Source: Ariolimax columbianus (taxonomy: Eukaryota > Mollusca > Gastropoda > Stylommatophora > Arionidae). Taken from it: DNA of 64,000 nt. The translations under genes were made by a program, and so were the position numbers. The DNA lies in contig JAVGWX010000004.1 in the NCBI GenBank assembly GCA_036924085.1, positions 9,191,916-9,255,915 on the forward strand, in the 5' to 3' direction. The first letter of the stretch is position 1, and each line of letters starts with the position of its first letter. Below, in pieces: positions 1 through 12,059 of the stretch. The notes under the pieces are model-generated. The model saw nothing but the letters and a program-made list of their open reading frames with translations, searched no databases and was not told where the DNA came from.

Positions 1-1
1 G

Positions 2-184
2 ATGGGCATTTTAGACAGAGCAGATGGGTCCGACTATTTATTTAGTAAGATAAGAGGTATCAACCTTAGGTTACAGGTGATGTGTGCGGACATGGGAATG
101 GAATTTATTGATGTTAAAGTAGACAAAAGTAAAATGCTAGACAGGGGAGATAAGACAACATGCTGTAGCGAAGTATATGTTTAA
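2..184 (+). pseudogene. CR1-like ORF1 esterase-domain C-terminus, broken
   Basis: The translation has the pattern of the end of the SGNH-type esterase domain found in ORF1 of CR1-like elements: MGMEFIDVKVDKSKMLD, then a degraded block before SEVYV. In intact relatives this place carries a DGxHLN motif with the catalytic Asp and His. Here only a distorted remnant is left and a stop follows. It runs directly into the lysine-rich ORF1 tail at about 320-380 and the ORF2 endonuclease. The assignment is from motif memory and moderately sure. Confidence 0.5.
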
Positions 185-677
185 TCATTGTGTTACAAAT
201 TTAAAGTAGCAAGGCCTATGAAGTATGAGAGTAAAGATGGGCCTAGAATGGTGTGCTATAGAGGATGTAATCAAAGGGGAGAGTTGGGGTCAAGGACGTG
301 TGAAATAAGCAATGGAAAAGCAAAAAATAGAAATGAAAAGCCAAAAAGGAAAAAAAAGGAAAACAACAAAATTGCAAACTAAAATGTGTTTATGCAAATG
401 GGAGAAGCATAATCAATAAAAGAGAAGAATTGGAACTGTAGGTAGAAGAAGACAAACCAGAGATAATAGGGTTAACAGAATCATGACCATGTCAGGATAT
501 TACAGATAGCGAACTTGAAAAAGAGGGATATACAATGTTAAGGAAAGATAGTGTAGTTGGGGACAAGGCTAAGGGAGGTGGCGTTTTAATAATACTGTAC
601 AAATTATGTTAATATAACGATCAAAGATAATTTATCATGTGGTAACAAAAATGAAAGTGTATGAGGAGAGATAGAAA

Positions 678-974
678 GTGGGGTGCGGGGGTGGGGGAAC
701 AGTGATTGAAGTGTGCTATAGATGTCCATCAAGTCAAAAAGAGGAAGACGAGGAGCTGATTGGTAGCATAGAAAAGGCTATTGAAGGGAAATTGTTATTA
801 AGGATGGATTTTAACTTTCCAGAAATAAAATGGGATATGGCAGAAGCACTTGTAGAGTCAAAACATTTTGCTAAGTGCATAATTAACAATTTTGTTATTC
901 AACATATAGAAGCAGCCACCAGAGGTAAAAACACACTCGACTTAGTTTTTAACTACATAGGAAAATATGATTGA
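678..974 (+). pseudogene. CR1-like ORF2 endonuclease fragment
   Basis: This is an open segment of the APE-type endonuclease. It reads EVCYRCPSS...EEDEELIGSIEKAI, then DFNFPEIKWD, the conserved (G)DFN motif of AP-like LINE endonucleases in which the Asp and Asn are catalytic; the usual Gly is Met here. FVIQHIEAATRGKNTLDLVF follows, corresponding to the common block R..N.LDL(V/I) before the SDH motif. Downstream, near 1005, a decayed FGSSDDQI block stands where the SDH motif is expected. Frames are broken on both sides. Confidence 0.7.
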
Positions 975-1750
975 AAACGTTATTGTTGGGGAACTGTTTG
1001 GCTCAAGTGACGATCAGATCATCCGTTGGGATCATATTGCAGGGAAAGAAGTAAACATAAACACGTGAACATACGACTACTCTAAGGCAGATATTTAGAA
1101 GATGAAAGAGGCAGCGAACCACATAATCTGGAAAGATATTGTCGTAGGAACAGATGTTGAACATGAGTGGGAGAGTTTTAAAACAGCGTTCCATGTAGGG
1201 AGGTAACCCTAAGCGTAAAAAGCGGATAAATAGATTTGTATTTAAATGTAGAAGAGCTAAAATTAAAGCATAGAAAAAATATATACAAGCAGGCAAATCA
1301 AAAGAAACATATTTAAAATATTTGGACAAGCAGTACATAGCCCAGAGTGTGAATAAAACAGTAAAAATCGGCTTCGAATAAAAAACTTACTCAGAGGATC
1401 AAGACTGATAGTAAAAGCTTCTTTTTTATGTTAGAAATAAACAAAGAACGAAAGAAAGTAGGCTCTCCCATAAACATCACAGGAAAAGTAATAAGTGAGA
1501 ATAGGGAGGCAGCTAACCTACTCAATCAGTACTTTGGCACAGTCTACACAAAAGAGGACTGCTCCAAAATCCCAGAACCTATAGATATTTTTCAAAGAGA
1601 CATGGATACAACGGGATTAAGATCAATCTGCATTACATAGGAAATCGTGTTTTTCTTTAATTGGATAAGTTGAAAGTGGATAAATGTCCAGGTCAAGGTG
1701 GTATTCATCCAAAATAACTGTTTGAAATTACAGGCCAACTAGCAAAACCA

Positions 1751-2433
1751 TTGGCTTTATTATGTCCTCAATCACTTGCAAAAGAGATTGTTCCACGGGA
1801 TTGGAAAGATGCAGGAGTGATCCCCTTATTCAAACAGGGCAACAAATCAGATCCAGCGAATTATAGACCGGTGAGTTTAACGATCATCGTCTGTAAATTG
1901 TTAGAGTCAATAATCATAGAAAACATTGTAATGCATTTATATTAGTTAAATCTAATCAGAAATAGTCACCATGGGTTTACTGGAGGGAGATCGTGCTTAA
2001 CAAATCTATTAGAAATACATGAAGGAGGTTACTAAAATGATAGATAAAAGAATCCAGTGGATGTTATTTATCTAGATTTTGTAAAGGCCGTTGATAGAGT
2101 ACCTCATCAAAGATTATTTAGGAAGTTAAAATCACATGGAATAGGTGGGGAAGTTACCGAATGGATTGAAAATTGGTTAACGGGAAGACGCCAGAATAGG
2201 CAGAAATAAAGAGTACTCAGAGTGGTGTGAAGTAAAAAGTGGAGAGCAAACGGGGCTCGGTCTTGGGACCAATTTTGTTCATGATAAATGTAAACGATTT
2301 GGACATTGATATGGGATCCATGATTGCAAAATTCGCGGATGACACAAAACTATACAGTAGTGTCTCATCTAAAACAGAAGTGGATATATTGAGGTCGGAT
2401 TTAGATAAAATTCGAGAATGGTCTATATGCTAG
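1751..2433 (+). pseudogene. CR1-like ORF2 reverse transcriptase, multiply broken
   Basis: RT palm and finger blocks appear in order over two open segments and a broken middle. The first has WKDAGVIPLFKQGNKSDPAN and YRPVSLT (RT blocks 1 and 2). At about 1965-2010 HGFTGGRSCLTNLL corresponds to the usual HGFRxGRSCxTNLL. At 2060-2100 YLDFVKAVDRVPH corresponds to YLDFxKAFDxVxH with the first catalytic Asp. At 2250-2350 SVLGPILFMINVNDLD and FADDTKLY carry the second catalytic pair. Stops at about 1945 and 2208 and a frameshift near 2230 show it is inactive. Confidence 0.8.
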
Positions 2434-3210
2434 TAAATGGAGTTTAATGTAGATAAATGTACAGTCATCCACATGGGTAGATCAAATATGGAACTTAATT
2501 ACAGAATGGCCGAAAAAAAATTTAAGAAAGATAGAAAAGGAAAGGGACCTAGGGTTTAAAATAGATCATGCATGTAAGGTGAGGGAGCAAGTCCAGGTAG
2601 CAGTCAAAAAGGCAAATGTAATGTTAGGTATGATAAAAAAAATATTAGACATAGGAGCTAGGAAGTGATAGTCAAATTGTATAAAGCTTTAGTTAGACCT
2701 ACATTGGAGTACTGTGCACATGTGTGGATCCTTATCGTAGAGGAGATATAAACATGCTGGAAATTTTGCAAAAAAGAGCGACAAAGCTGATGGTGGGATT
2801 CCAGAATTACAGTTATGAGGAAAGAGAAAAACCGGCCTACAGTGTCAAGAAAAGAGAAGAATTGGAGGTGACAATACATGTTTATATGATGATCAGAGGA
2901 ACGGATAAATTAGACTAACAAGTTTTTTTTCAAAATACAGCCACCTACAAGAACAAGAGGGCATAGCTTCAAAATTAACTAAAGATAGGTCCAGATTAGA
3001 TATTAGGAAATATATTTTAGTCAGAGAGTGTTGAGTGCTTGGAATGAATTGCCACAGGAAGTAGTGGAGGCAGGGACAATTAATGCATTTAAGAATAATT
3101 TAGAGGAGCATAGCTTTTAGATCAAAGTAATGTAAATGAAAGTGGTTGAATACATACTCTGCAGAGTCTTCTAAACTAGTATAAAGACGTTAAGTTAAGA
3201 TATTTCCTAA

Positions 3211-3361
3211 CACATTGTAAATCTGAAGCAGACATTACTGATTTGATTATTGAGACATTAAGCTTGTTCTCTTTGACTTTATATTGTTTTCTACCTAGGG
3301 ATAATCTGAAAGAATATATTGGTTGCTTGTTATAGTAACGATTGGTAACTTATCATTATTT
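3211..3361. other. No recognisable feature
   Basis: AT-rich flank between the CR1-like 3' end and the target site of the next element. Confidence 0.5.
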
Positions 3362-3729
3362 ATCCAGATTAGGAATACAAATACTGAGCAGTGTATTTAG
3401 TGTCCCATAGCAGACTGCTTGCGATAGGGCCATCGAGCCAGAGCTGCTAAGATCTTTCTACATCTGTACGCGCTGATCCTGGATAGCACGCTGTAACAGG
3501 ACAGACTGGCTACTGAGAAGGTATCAAAGAGGTAAGGCTAACCCGGTACACAAAAATTGCTTGCTGAAGTCGGATGTGTCGGACCAAAAGGTGCAAATAT
3601 CGCAATCAAGCTGTAAATTATGACACAGAGAATTCCGTTCTCCGGACAACATCCTGCTACTTGCAAAGCCTTTTCATGACATGGTAGCTCGAGTTTGAGA
3701 ATGAACGAGAAGAAGATACATCCAGATTA
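3362..3729 (+). mobile_element. GAA-tailed SINE-like element, copy 1, with 10-bp target-site duplication
   Basis: The dispersed element runs 3372-3719 and is flanked by the direct repeat ATCCAGATTA at 3362-3371 and 3720-3729. It starts like the copies at 21495-21849 (minus) and 59976-60321 (plus), with GG-A..CAA.A..CTGAGCAG, and carries the shared core GGTGCAAATATCGCA followed by AAGCTGTAAA. It ends in GAGAAGAAG. No long ORF is present. It behaves as a non-autonomous retroposon. A clear tRNA-like head is not evident, so its promoter class is unknown. Confidence 0.8.
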
Positions 3730-4830
3730 TATAAACGAGACTGGGGACGTTTTTATCAAATGACATTAGAAGACATGGACTAATATAAACATATAACTTG
3801 TAAACATGACAGAGACACAAGTACATGACATATTATATAGCTTCTGTTGATGGTAAGATTATAAGAGTATTCACTAATTCTTCGTATCCTCTGTGTCGTA
3901 GTCCAGCCATGGAGATATGTATACAAATGTCTGCTCTGTATGCTGATATGTTTTAAAGCACAAATGTCAACTTTGTATGCCGATATGTATGAGAGCACAA
4001 ATATTGACCAGAAATATAGAATGTTAAATATGGTGGCGCAGTAGTATATGGTTCTATGTGTTGTTACACTTAAGAGTTGAGGGAGCTAATCAAAGCCTGC
4101 CCTTTAACGCGACAGCAACAAATGGGCTGAGATAACAAAGCGAGTTAGATCTTGATGAAATAATCAAGAAAGCCAATTGATATTGAATATTGCTATGTGC
4201 TATGTTATAGCGCCGAATCAAAACTGGAATCAATGGAAGTGGATTTGCAAGTTTATTTGTTTTTCTGTTGCTTTTGTTTCAAAAATTAACGACCTGCGTT
4301 TTTTAGAACAAGTTATCGAATTGGGATAGCTGTAATGGAACGTGGATCAAGTTCCATGGTTGTAGATGCACAGATGAAAGAAGTATTCACGATCCACAAT
4401 GTTTGAAACCAAGTTGGTATTGTTAACGCTAACATTGGAATCTAACGTTATTAATATGTACCAAGTGTTCTTCCGGCAAAAAGGAATAGCTATTTGTTGT
4501 TTCGTTAGATGGCAACCTTGTCGTTAGGTGCCAGTCTTTCATAATTGATTATAGCTGCTCACCAAATCGGTAAGATAATAACCTCACAGCTTCGAGCCAT
4601 TAACCGTGATTTGTTCGAGCGGTCGCTTCCCTTATGTTGTGTCAGTATATATATTTAATGAAGCGTTTTACAACAAGGGACAGCACTTTCGATTGCATTA
4701 TAAACGTCCGGACATTGAGGTCACGCGAGGTCTAACAGTGATACAAACAACGCAGCGTCATGTCTGCACCACTGACATGTTTATCCTCCCTCCTACGGGA
4801 TTTGGTGTGCTTCTATGAGTGCTTGATTAT
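3730..4830. other. No recognisable gene
   Basis: About 1.1 kb of unique-looking, AT-rich DNA. Short ORFs at 3780-3998 (minus) and 4606-4818 (plus) show no family resemblance and are treated as chance. Confidence 0.4.
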
Positions 4831-5061
4831 TGGATGACCATCTTTTCACTGTGAAAGTGTCATTGGATGACCATCTTCACACTGTTAAAGTGGCATTGGA
4901 TGACCATCTTCACACTGTTAAAGTGTCATTGGATGACCATCTTCACACTGTGTAAGTGTCATAGGATGACCATCTTCACGCTGTGTAAGTGTCATTGGAT
5001 GACCATCTTCACACTGTTAAAGTGGCATTGGATGACCATCTTCTCACTATTAAAGTGGCAT
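4831..5061. repeat. 33-bp minisatellite, 7 copies
   Basis: Units begin TGGATGACCATCTTCACACT and repeat every 33 bp exactly (231 bp = 7 x 33). Units differ by a few substitutions such as GTTAAAGTGGC versus GTGTAAGTGTC. Because 33 is a multiple of three, frames stay open through the array (MTIFTLLKWHW repeated); this is a by-product of unit length. Confidence 0.95.
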
Positions 5062-5975
5062 CGGTTGAAGCACATACCGAATTCAAGTTTAATGATAGTC
5101 CAGGTGTAGGCTAATGACATACTTAAAGCAGAACTGAAACTCAACCTTGGTCTTACTGTGCCTGGGCAAGACCTGATTTCAAGTAACCACATACATAGGG
5201 CGAACAAATGGTACACCAGGTTAGGAGAATAAAGAAGTCAATGTGTTGAATGGTTAGGGTGGAACAGACGATTTCACCACCGGTAATATTATAATGAATA
5301 AAATTTAATGGTCACATTTAGTAAACAACGAGATAAAATGACGAACTACTTATATGGTATCATCAGAGTCCAAGAGGTCCTACGTTTAAAATCAAAAGAT
5401 ATATAGAAATATATTTTTAAAATAGAACAGAAAACAGAAACAAGGACAAATACAGCAGAAGTTCATCTCAACAACGTCTACACTATTAAATAAATGCCAA
5501 TGAAACAGACGCCGTGGTAGGAATTTGATCGAGTAAGATAGGTGACCAGACATTACAGAATGACTGTCGTTCTTGATGGCACACTTCTCAAATGTATGTT
5601 TTCTTGTTTATTAACCACTCGTTTCCTTTAACATTATCACTGTATCAGACATCGTTCGTGAACATTTTCATGTATGGGATAACGTCGGGGTCTGTGGGGA
5701 CAAAAGATATTGAAAGGGCGTCTGGGGTAATTTAAAGATAAAGAACCGCTCGTCTAATTGATATATTCCGTTGATTATCTTATAAACATCTATACAATCA
5801 CTTCGAATTCTTCTCTTTTCTAGACAATGTTGGTCGGTTCTTCCTAGTCTTTACTCATAAATCTAACTCCTGAACTCCCCCCCCCCCCCAACCCCAATCA
5901 GTTGTTATCATTCTTTTCAGCATGTTGATACCCCCTCTACGATAAGGGCCCCACACCTGAACACAGTGCACTGAG
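5062..5975. other. No recognisable gene; poly-C run at about 5878-5889
   Basis: No host exon or clear element is seen in this stretch. The C homopolymer at 5878-5889 is the only marked feature. Confidence 0.4.
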
Positions 5976-6900
5976 ACTTCTACCAGAACATACATTGCCT
6001 TTGTTGACCAGAGGGCAGCGTTTGATGGAATGATCAACACATTATGGAAAACTCTAGAAGACCATGGCACAGGTTCTAAACAGCACATGATCAATATGTA
6101 GGAATAATTCTAGCGATGTGAGAACAGTGGTGGGTCATTGGTTTGAGGCACTGTCGCCCGTGTGCGACAGGGATGTCTACTATCATCCCTGTGGTTTCTC
6201 GTGTGCAGGCAGGATAACATTGGAGACACCCCAAGAAACAGCCGGAATGAACGAATTCTTTTAATGTAGATAATGCGTGGCACACATTCAGAGGAAATTC
6301 CATTGAACAGCATCAAAATGCCTTCATTGAAACATGTGAAAAGTGTAATATAAAACTAAACACAGTGGAGACGAAGATCATGGAAGTCAGCAGAAGAGAA
6401 AAACAACTCTACATCCACGTCTGAAGCACATAACTTCCTCCATAAGTTCTGATATCTGGGAGGTATGTTCACATAATACGGCAGAATGGACAGTAGGATA
6501 GACGTTACAACAATACTATAGGTAATAGGATATTCAAGCATTTCAGTAGATACACAAAGACAACAATCAATTCTTTATTGTCAGTGTTAAGACACAGACT
6601 AATGCAAAGTACAAGAACGAACATTTGAAATAAGATGCTTGCAAACAGCGATAAAAAGAGAGAGTCATAAATAGAGAAATTCAGCTTAAAATAGAAACAG
6701 CGGCACGTATGACGTGTGTATGTACACAGACATAGAATGAAGTGGTTTCGTCACATGACTAGAATACAGCCAAACCCTTCCGTTGATCAAACTTATAACA
6801 ACAGACAGCCTACTACAGAACAAGGGAAGACCAAGATAAAGATCGATTAACCTTGTCCAAGAAACACCAATGAGACATGGATTGAAAATGGCTCTATTCT
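5976..6900 (+). mobile_element. Decayed non-LTR RT fragment
   Basis: The conceptual plus-strand translation, with many stops, follows the RT order of endonuclease-RT type LINEs: DQRAAFDGMINTLWKTLEDHG near 6005-6070, VRQGC near 6160, YLGGMFT near 6450, and RPR..SINLVQETP near 6820-6870, where the C-terminal tail is expected. No frame is longer than about 60 codons. Clade not assigned. Confidence 0.6.
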
Positions 6901-7571
6901 TCGGTTCTGCTGGCCTTTTTTTAAAAAGTTTTTAAAACAATTAACTGTATCATAAAGTACAAACTGTCAATAATATACAAACTGAATACGAGACAGGAGA
7001 CAGAGGACAGGAGACAGGAGACAGAAGACAGGATACACCATTTTCTGAGATGTACAACTGATGTGGCTGAATGAATGGACTATCACATCTCTCTACGTTT
7101 CACTGACTGGTATCGTTGACTACAACTGATTTCTTACTTACCATGACAGTTGCCATATGATGAATATAATTGTTGTTGAAATTGCCTTGTCTCCTTTATG
7201 TAGCTACTGTTGTTAACAAGTTAACATATTGTACTGTTATTGTGACCAGCCGGATTTATCTAGCATTAAGATACTTTCTATATTCTCATGTAACTCTTTT
7301 CGTGTTTATTCTGTTATTTTCCAAAGTAAGTGATTGTTTATACAATGTTATCAAGTCGTACGCGCATATAATAAAACAGAAAGTATATAGCACATCAAGC
7401 ACCTTTCTAGTATATATGACTCGTCACAATTAGTTTCCCGCCGCCTGCAGAAAACTTGTGTTCCGTTTTGCACGGGAACTAACTCCAGTTAGTCGTAAGT
7501 AACTATACGGCATACGGTCAGTTAGCACTGACTTTAAACTTGTTACTTTCCAGTTGTCTATAAACTTCTCT
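6901..7571. other. No gene; short GACAGGA-type repeat at about 6990-7035
   Basis: A purine-rich GAGACAGGA simple repeat lies at about 6990-7035. The open frame 7170-7433 has hydrophobic stretches but no recognisable homology and is probably chance in AT-rich DNA. Confidence 0.4.
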
Positions 7572-8040
7572 GTTAGCGAGCGCGTTATATTATTTATAAT
7601 GAGCGAGTAGGTGTAGTCTCCTTTCTGTTAACTGGAATGTTATATTCTTGGAGAAAGGCGAGCAGGTGTAGTCTTCTGTCTGTTAACGGGAATGTTATAT
7701 TCTTGGAGAAAGGCGAGCAGGTGCAGTCTTCTGTCTGTTAGCGAGCGCGTTATATCCTTTATGATGAGCAAGCGGATGTAGTCTCCTGTTAGCGAGCGCG
7801 TTATATCCTTGATGATGAGCTGGAGGGTGTAGTCTCCTGTTAGCGAGCGCATTATATCCTTAATGATAAGCTTGAGGGTGTAGCCACCTGTTAGCGAGCG
7901 CGTTATATCCTTAATGATGAGCTTGAGGGTGTAGCCACCTGTTAGCGAGCGCGTTATATCCTTGATGATGAGCGAGTAGATATAGCCTCCTGTTAGCGAG
8001 CGCGTTATAGTCTCGAGGAAGAACGAGCGGGTGGGGCCTA
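7572..8040. repeat. 51/55-bp minisatellite, 9 copies
   Basis: Units start GTTAGCGAGCGCGTTATAT at 7572, 7627, 7682 (these first three are 55 bp and partly diverged), 7737, 7788, 7839, 7890, 7941 and 7992 (51 bp). The 51-bp units are 17 codons, so the minus strand is open through them (RSLTGGYTLKLIIKDIT repeated). Confidence 0.95.
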
Positions 8041-10640
8041 GTGGTATGTACACCGGTCGCTGGAGAAAGGCATGGCATCTTTCTGTTTCGGAGTGAAATA
8101 AAAACATGGCCTGCAGACTGCAAGGCGACTACAATAGCAAGCGACCTTTATCTTCAGTCCTTTAAATGTCAAAACCAACCCAGCAATGGAATTAAGCGCT
8201 TCAATGATAGTTTCTTCATTTACTGTTTTTTTTCTTCTTTTTCAAAATTGTTCATATGTTTGCGGATCCCTCTTGTTTAATCTTTCTCTCTCTCTTTCTA
8301 CTTTGCTATTTAGTTATCCAACTTTGCTGGAGGCGGTTGTCGTGAGCGTGTGGTATCCAGTAGACGGCGATGTTCACTCTTCTGATCTGCTAATATGTGT
8401 GTCATTCGTGTCTTCCTTACAAACGATTGTTTCAATGTAAACCGGCGTTTCCGTTCAAAACTCTCCCAAATAATAATTATCTCATGGTCTATTCGCTGCT
8501 GTGGAGAGACGAGAAGCGTGCTGGAACTATGTATGTCTGCATATTTCTTTAGGACATTAATGGTGTTGAAAGTCAGTGAACTTAACGGGACTAAAATATC
8601 AATGTTGCACTGAAGCCTTGTCATGGCCTGATTAACGTTCATTCGGGTATATTTGTTGTTTGAGTGGAGAAAATGAGTGATCATTATCGGAATGCTGTCA
8701 AGCTGATACAATGAGGGGCGTAGATTGACATGCAAGAGAGTACGTGAGTCATTACCGTTACCAGAATACAGTGTTATGTAATAAACAGAATAGCCAACTG
8801 AAAAACCCTTATTCAAATTAAGTAAGAGTTTAGATGCTGGAATTTTACATGTTTTAAAATTTAAAAATGTAATATTTTTTTTTTGCTAAAGACTTTCAGC
8901 TATATATACTTAAAGTGGGTTTATTCAAGTTCATGTTAGATCTTTCGGCAAGGCCCATGATAGTAGTGATACATAAGTATTTAGATAAAAATGTACTTCA
9001 TTTAACAAAAACCATGCACATTATAAATAACATATACCAGAGATTAATCCCTAAGTTCTAAGTTCTAAAAAAAACGTTAAATTATCAAACGATACAAAGT
9101 AAGAAAGTATGCAAATGAATACATTTAATCAAACACAGAAAACCGAAAAAGCATTTTTATAAAAAATGGAAATGAAAAGATAATGCATTATGAGCACGGA
9201 TAATAATACCAACAACAACGTGCAACAATTAGAAACCGCGATGTCATAGACAACACAACAATTTTCACAGCAAAGCTAGCAGTGATGTCAAAGACACCAG
9301 AGATTGATACAGAAACAGACACGCCCACTCCAAATGATGCAAATCTAGCAGATACTCTATCCTCAGTACGGTAATTCAAATTAGTAATTGGTGTAAGTAT
9401 GATATTTACAATTCATCATTACAGCTAAACACATTATTATATAAACGAGACTGCAATGTTACAATTATGTGGATAATCGATAAAAAAAAGGAATGCTTAG
9501 CAGGAGTCAATTATCGTACCAGAAGAGAAACAAAACGAAGCCCACATTATAGCCGTACTGTCTTCGTCAAAGGCACGAACAAGAAAAATACATAACAAAT
9601 CGCTAAATAAACAAACACAAACAGAATCAAATTCGCAATGTAAGCCAGAGCGTTACCAAGAATGTGTAAAGCCTGATACGTCACTTAGGACAACGTTGGC
9701 CAAGCAAGAAATGAAAATAATTGAGTCAATGAGTATTCTACAGGAAAGTGGTTGAATTTTCTATTCTTCTAGAAGAAATACATTATATTATTCTGATAAG
9801 TAATACTTTACTTTACTTCTGATAAGTAATACATAATATTCTTCTGATAAGTAATTGAATGTGTTTATATTCTACTGGTAAGTGGATGAGTATGTTATAT
9901 TCTTCTTGTAAATCATTGAAAATGTACTATTCTACTGGTAAGTGGTACCAATGTGCGTACATGTATATCTATTGACACACATATAGACATATACAACATA
10001 TATAAATATATATTTAATATATACATATAAAAACATTGACACATATAGAGATACAGAAATCAATGAATGCAGGAAGAGGAGGGGTGGAGAAAAGTGGAAA
10101 AGGGAGAACAAAAGAACCAAATGTGCACGGGAAACTACGTGAAGGTTTGGAAGGAATTCAATTCATGACGTTTAAGGAAGTTTAAACCATCGAGCTCAAT
10201 CCGATGTCGATCAGGAGACGGTACATGTGACTATGATATCAACCTCGTCGTGATGCCCAGGACTAATGAAATGGTTGGGACCGGAGAACCTGAGTAATTA
10301 GAAATACATTTGAAGTGTTGGTAGAGGGTTAGAAAATCGTTGTCTTCCTGGCATAGGCGACGAAGGTGTGGCATTATGATGATGATACCAGTACATGTTG
10401 GAATGAGTATAATGATCTGGCAGATAGGGCTGCCGAAGAGGGGGTGGGCAACAAGAATGAATACAATCGAAGCTGGTCTAGAAAAATCTAAACTACCGAG
10501 CATTTAAATTGATTACAATGGCAAAAAAAGGCTTACGAGAAAAACAGAAATTGTTAACCTCAAAGAGAATCATAATAGAACTGAGGAAAAGAATAATCGT
10601 CACCCATATATGACCAATTGCAATTAATGGGACTGAAACA
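8041..10640. other. No recognisable gene; AT-rich with a TATA/ATAT microsatellite near 9975-10035
   Basis: About 2.6 kb without a convincing exon or element. Notable simple sequence: a TTCT/TCTTT run near 8220-8300, degenerate TTCTTCTGATAAGTAATAC repeats at about 9790-9870, and ACATATA/ATATAT repeats near 9975-10035. ORFs at 8310-8816 (minus) and 10231-10503 (minus) have no family signature that I recognise. Confidence 0.4.
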
Positions 10641-10644
10641 TGAA

Positions 10645-10800
10645 CTCTAGCAAAGAAGGATGAAAAAAGATTGGAAGCGTTTGAAATGTGGTGCTACAGT
10701 AAACTGGAAATGTGGTGCTACAGTAAACTGGAAAGAGTGAGTTGGACAGAAAACAGGCCGTTCAAAATTCAATTTTACATCACATGCATGCTGGGACATT
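10645..10800 (+). mobile_element. LINE ORF2 C-terminal fragment
   Basis: The plus strand reads KRLEAFEMWCYSKLE...RVSWTE, the block that follows the RT domain in RTE-like and related LINEs (usual form EAFEMWCYRRMLRISWT). The segment GAAATGTGGTGCTACAGTAAACTG is duplicated in tandem. The fragment leads straight into the 67-bp array, whose unit still contains DRVKWRDILRQ, matching the last conserved piece of such LINEs. Confidence 0.7.
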
Positions 10801-11230
10801 AACACAACCTTACAACCAGTCTTCAGACTGATCAACCAGAGGATAGGGTCAAATGGAGAGACATACTCAGACAACCTTACAACCTGTCTTCAGACTTGTC
10901 AACCAGAGGATAGGGTCAAATGGAGAGACATACTCAGACAACCTTACAACATGTCTTCAGACTTGTCAACCAGAGGATAGGGTCAAATGGAGAGACATAC
11001 TCAGACAACCTTACAACCTGTCTTCAGACTTGTCAACCAGAGGATAGGGTCAAATGGAGAGACATACTCAGACAACCTTACAACCAGTCTTCAGACTGGT
11101 CAACCAGAGGATAGGGTCAAATGGAGAGACATACTCAGACAACCTTACAACCTGTCTTCAGACTTGTCAACCAGAGGATAGGGTCAAATGGAGAGACATA
11201 CTCAGACAAACGTACAACCAGTCTCCGGAC
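10800..11230. repeat. 67-bp minisatellite, about 6 copies, derived from a LINE tail
   Basis: Units contain TGGAGAGACATACTCAGACA and GTCAACCAGAGGATAGGGTC and repeat every 67 bp between about 10800 and 11230. In frame the unit reads EDRVKWRDILRQPYN, the usual LINE C-terminal DRVxWR block, so the unit appears to come from the adjacent LINE fragment. Because 67 is not a multiple of three, each frame exits after about 64 codons, giving a ladder of overlapping short ORFs. Confidence 0.9.
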
Positions 11231-12059
11231 TGATCAAGCAACTGATAAAGAGGAAAATATGAGTGGACAGTGTAATGGGGCCGTCTGCGTGCTAGACTGA
11301 AGTGATTAGCGCAGATGTCTTCCTGACCTGAGAAAGTTGCGAAAACTGTCCAATCGCTTTTATGATATGAATTATGGCTTGCAATTCTTTGTGTTGAACA
11401 ACGATTCCAATTAAGCGCGAAGTGTATGGACGAAGTGCTTGAGTTACTGTTCCTGTCATGATTGTTAGGGATTGTGTGAGCGTGTCTCTACTGCTGACAT
11501 ACTGTTCCTGTCATGATTGCTAGGGATTGTGTGAGCGTGTCTCTACTGCTGACATACTGTTCCTGTCATGATTGCTAGGGATGAGACATATGGAGAGACA
11601 TACTCAGACAACCTTACAACCTGTCTTCAGACTTGTCAACCAGAGGATAGGGTCAAATGGAGAGACATACTCAGACAAACGTACAACCAGTCTCCGGACT
11701 GATCAAGCAACTGATAAAGAGGAAAATATGAGTGGACAGTGTAATGGGGCCGTCTGCGTGCTAGACTGAAGTGATTAGCGCAGATGTCTTCCTGACCTGA
11801 GAAAGTTGCGAAAACTGTCCAATCGCTTTTATGATATGAATTATGGCTTGCAATTCTTTGTGTTGAACAACGATTCCAATTAAGCGCGAAGTGTATGGAC
11901 GAAGTGCTTGAGTTACTGTTCCTGTCATGATTGTTAGGGATTGTGTGAGCGTGTCTCTACTGCTGACATACTGTTCCTGTCATGATTGCTAGGGATTGTG
12001 TGAGCGTGTCTCTACTGCTGACATACTGTTCCTGTCATGATTGCTAGGGATTGTGTGAG
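11122..12059. repeat. 469-bp tandem segmental duplication
   Basis: The block holding the last 67-bp units, the stretch GTCTCCGGACTGATCAAGCA (11221 and 11690), the unique spacer and the first 55-bp satellite units occurs twice, offset by 469 bp. The second copy begins near 11591 after a short junction sequence at about 11583-11590. This joins two unrelated minisatellites in one duplication. Confidence 0.85.

Larger units (their letters stand above)
1..3210 (+). mobile_element. CR1-like non-LTR retrotransposon, decayed, 5' end outside window
   Basis: One element read in order across the window start. It has the tail of ORF1, then an endonuclease start near 385-500 (VYANGRSIINKREELEL, then PEIIGLTES), and the endonuclease core near 800-835 (DFNFPEIKWD). 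An EN-RT linker follows at 1428-1640. RT blocks are seen at 1790-1945 (WKDAGVIPLFKQGNKSDPAN), 2060-2200 (YLDF, WIENWLTGRR) and 2250-2430 (SVLGPILFMINVNDLD, then the catalytic FADDTKLYSS). The C-terminal part runs to about 3115. The end at about 3165-3205, TATAAAGACGTTAAGTTAAG, recurs in a second copy at 22256-22655, which fixes the 3' terminus. Many stops and frameshifts break the frames, so it is a dead copy. CR1 is the best fit from the esterase-type ORF1 plus EN-RT without RNase H; Rex1 or L2 are alternatives. Confidence 0.85.

Noticed and set aside
7170..7433. Small membrane-protein-like ORF
   Set aside because: Hydrophobic composition follows from T-rich DNA; no homology, no splice signals.
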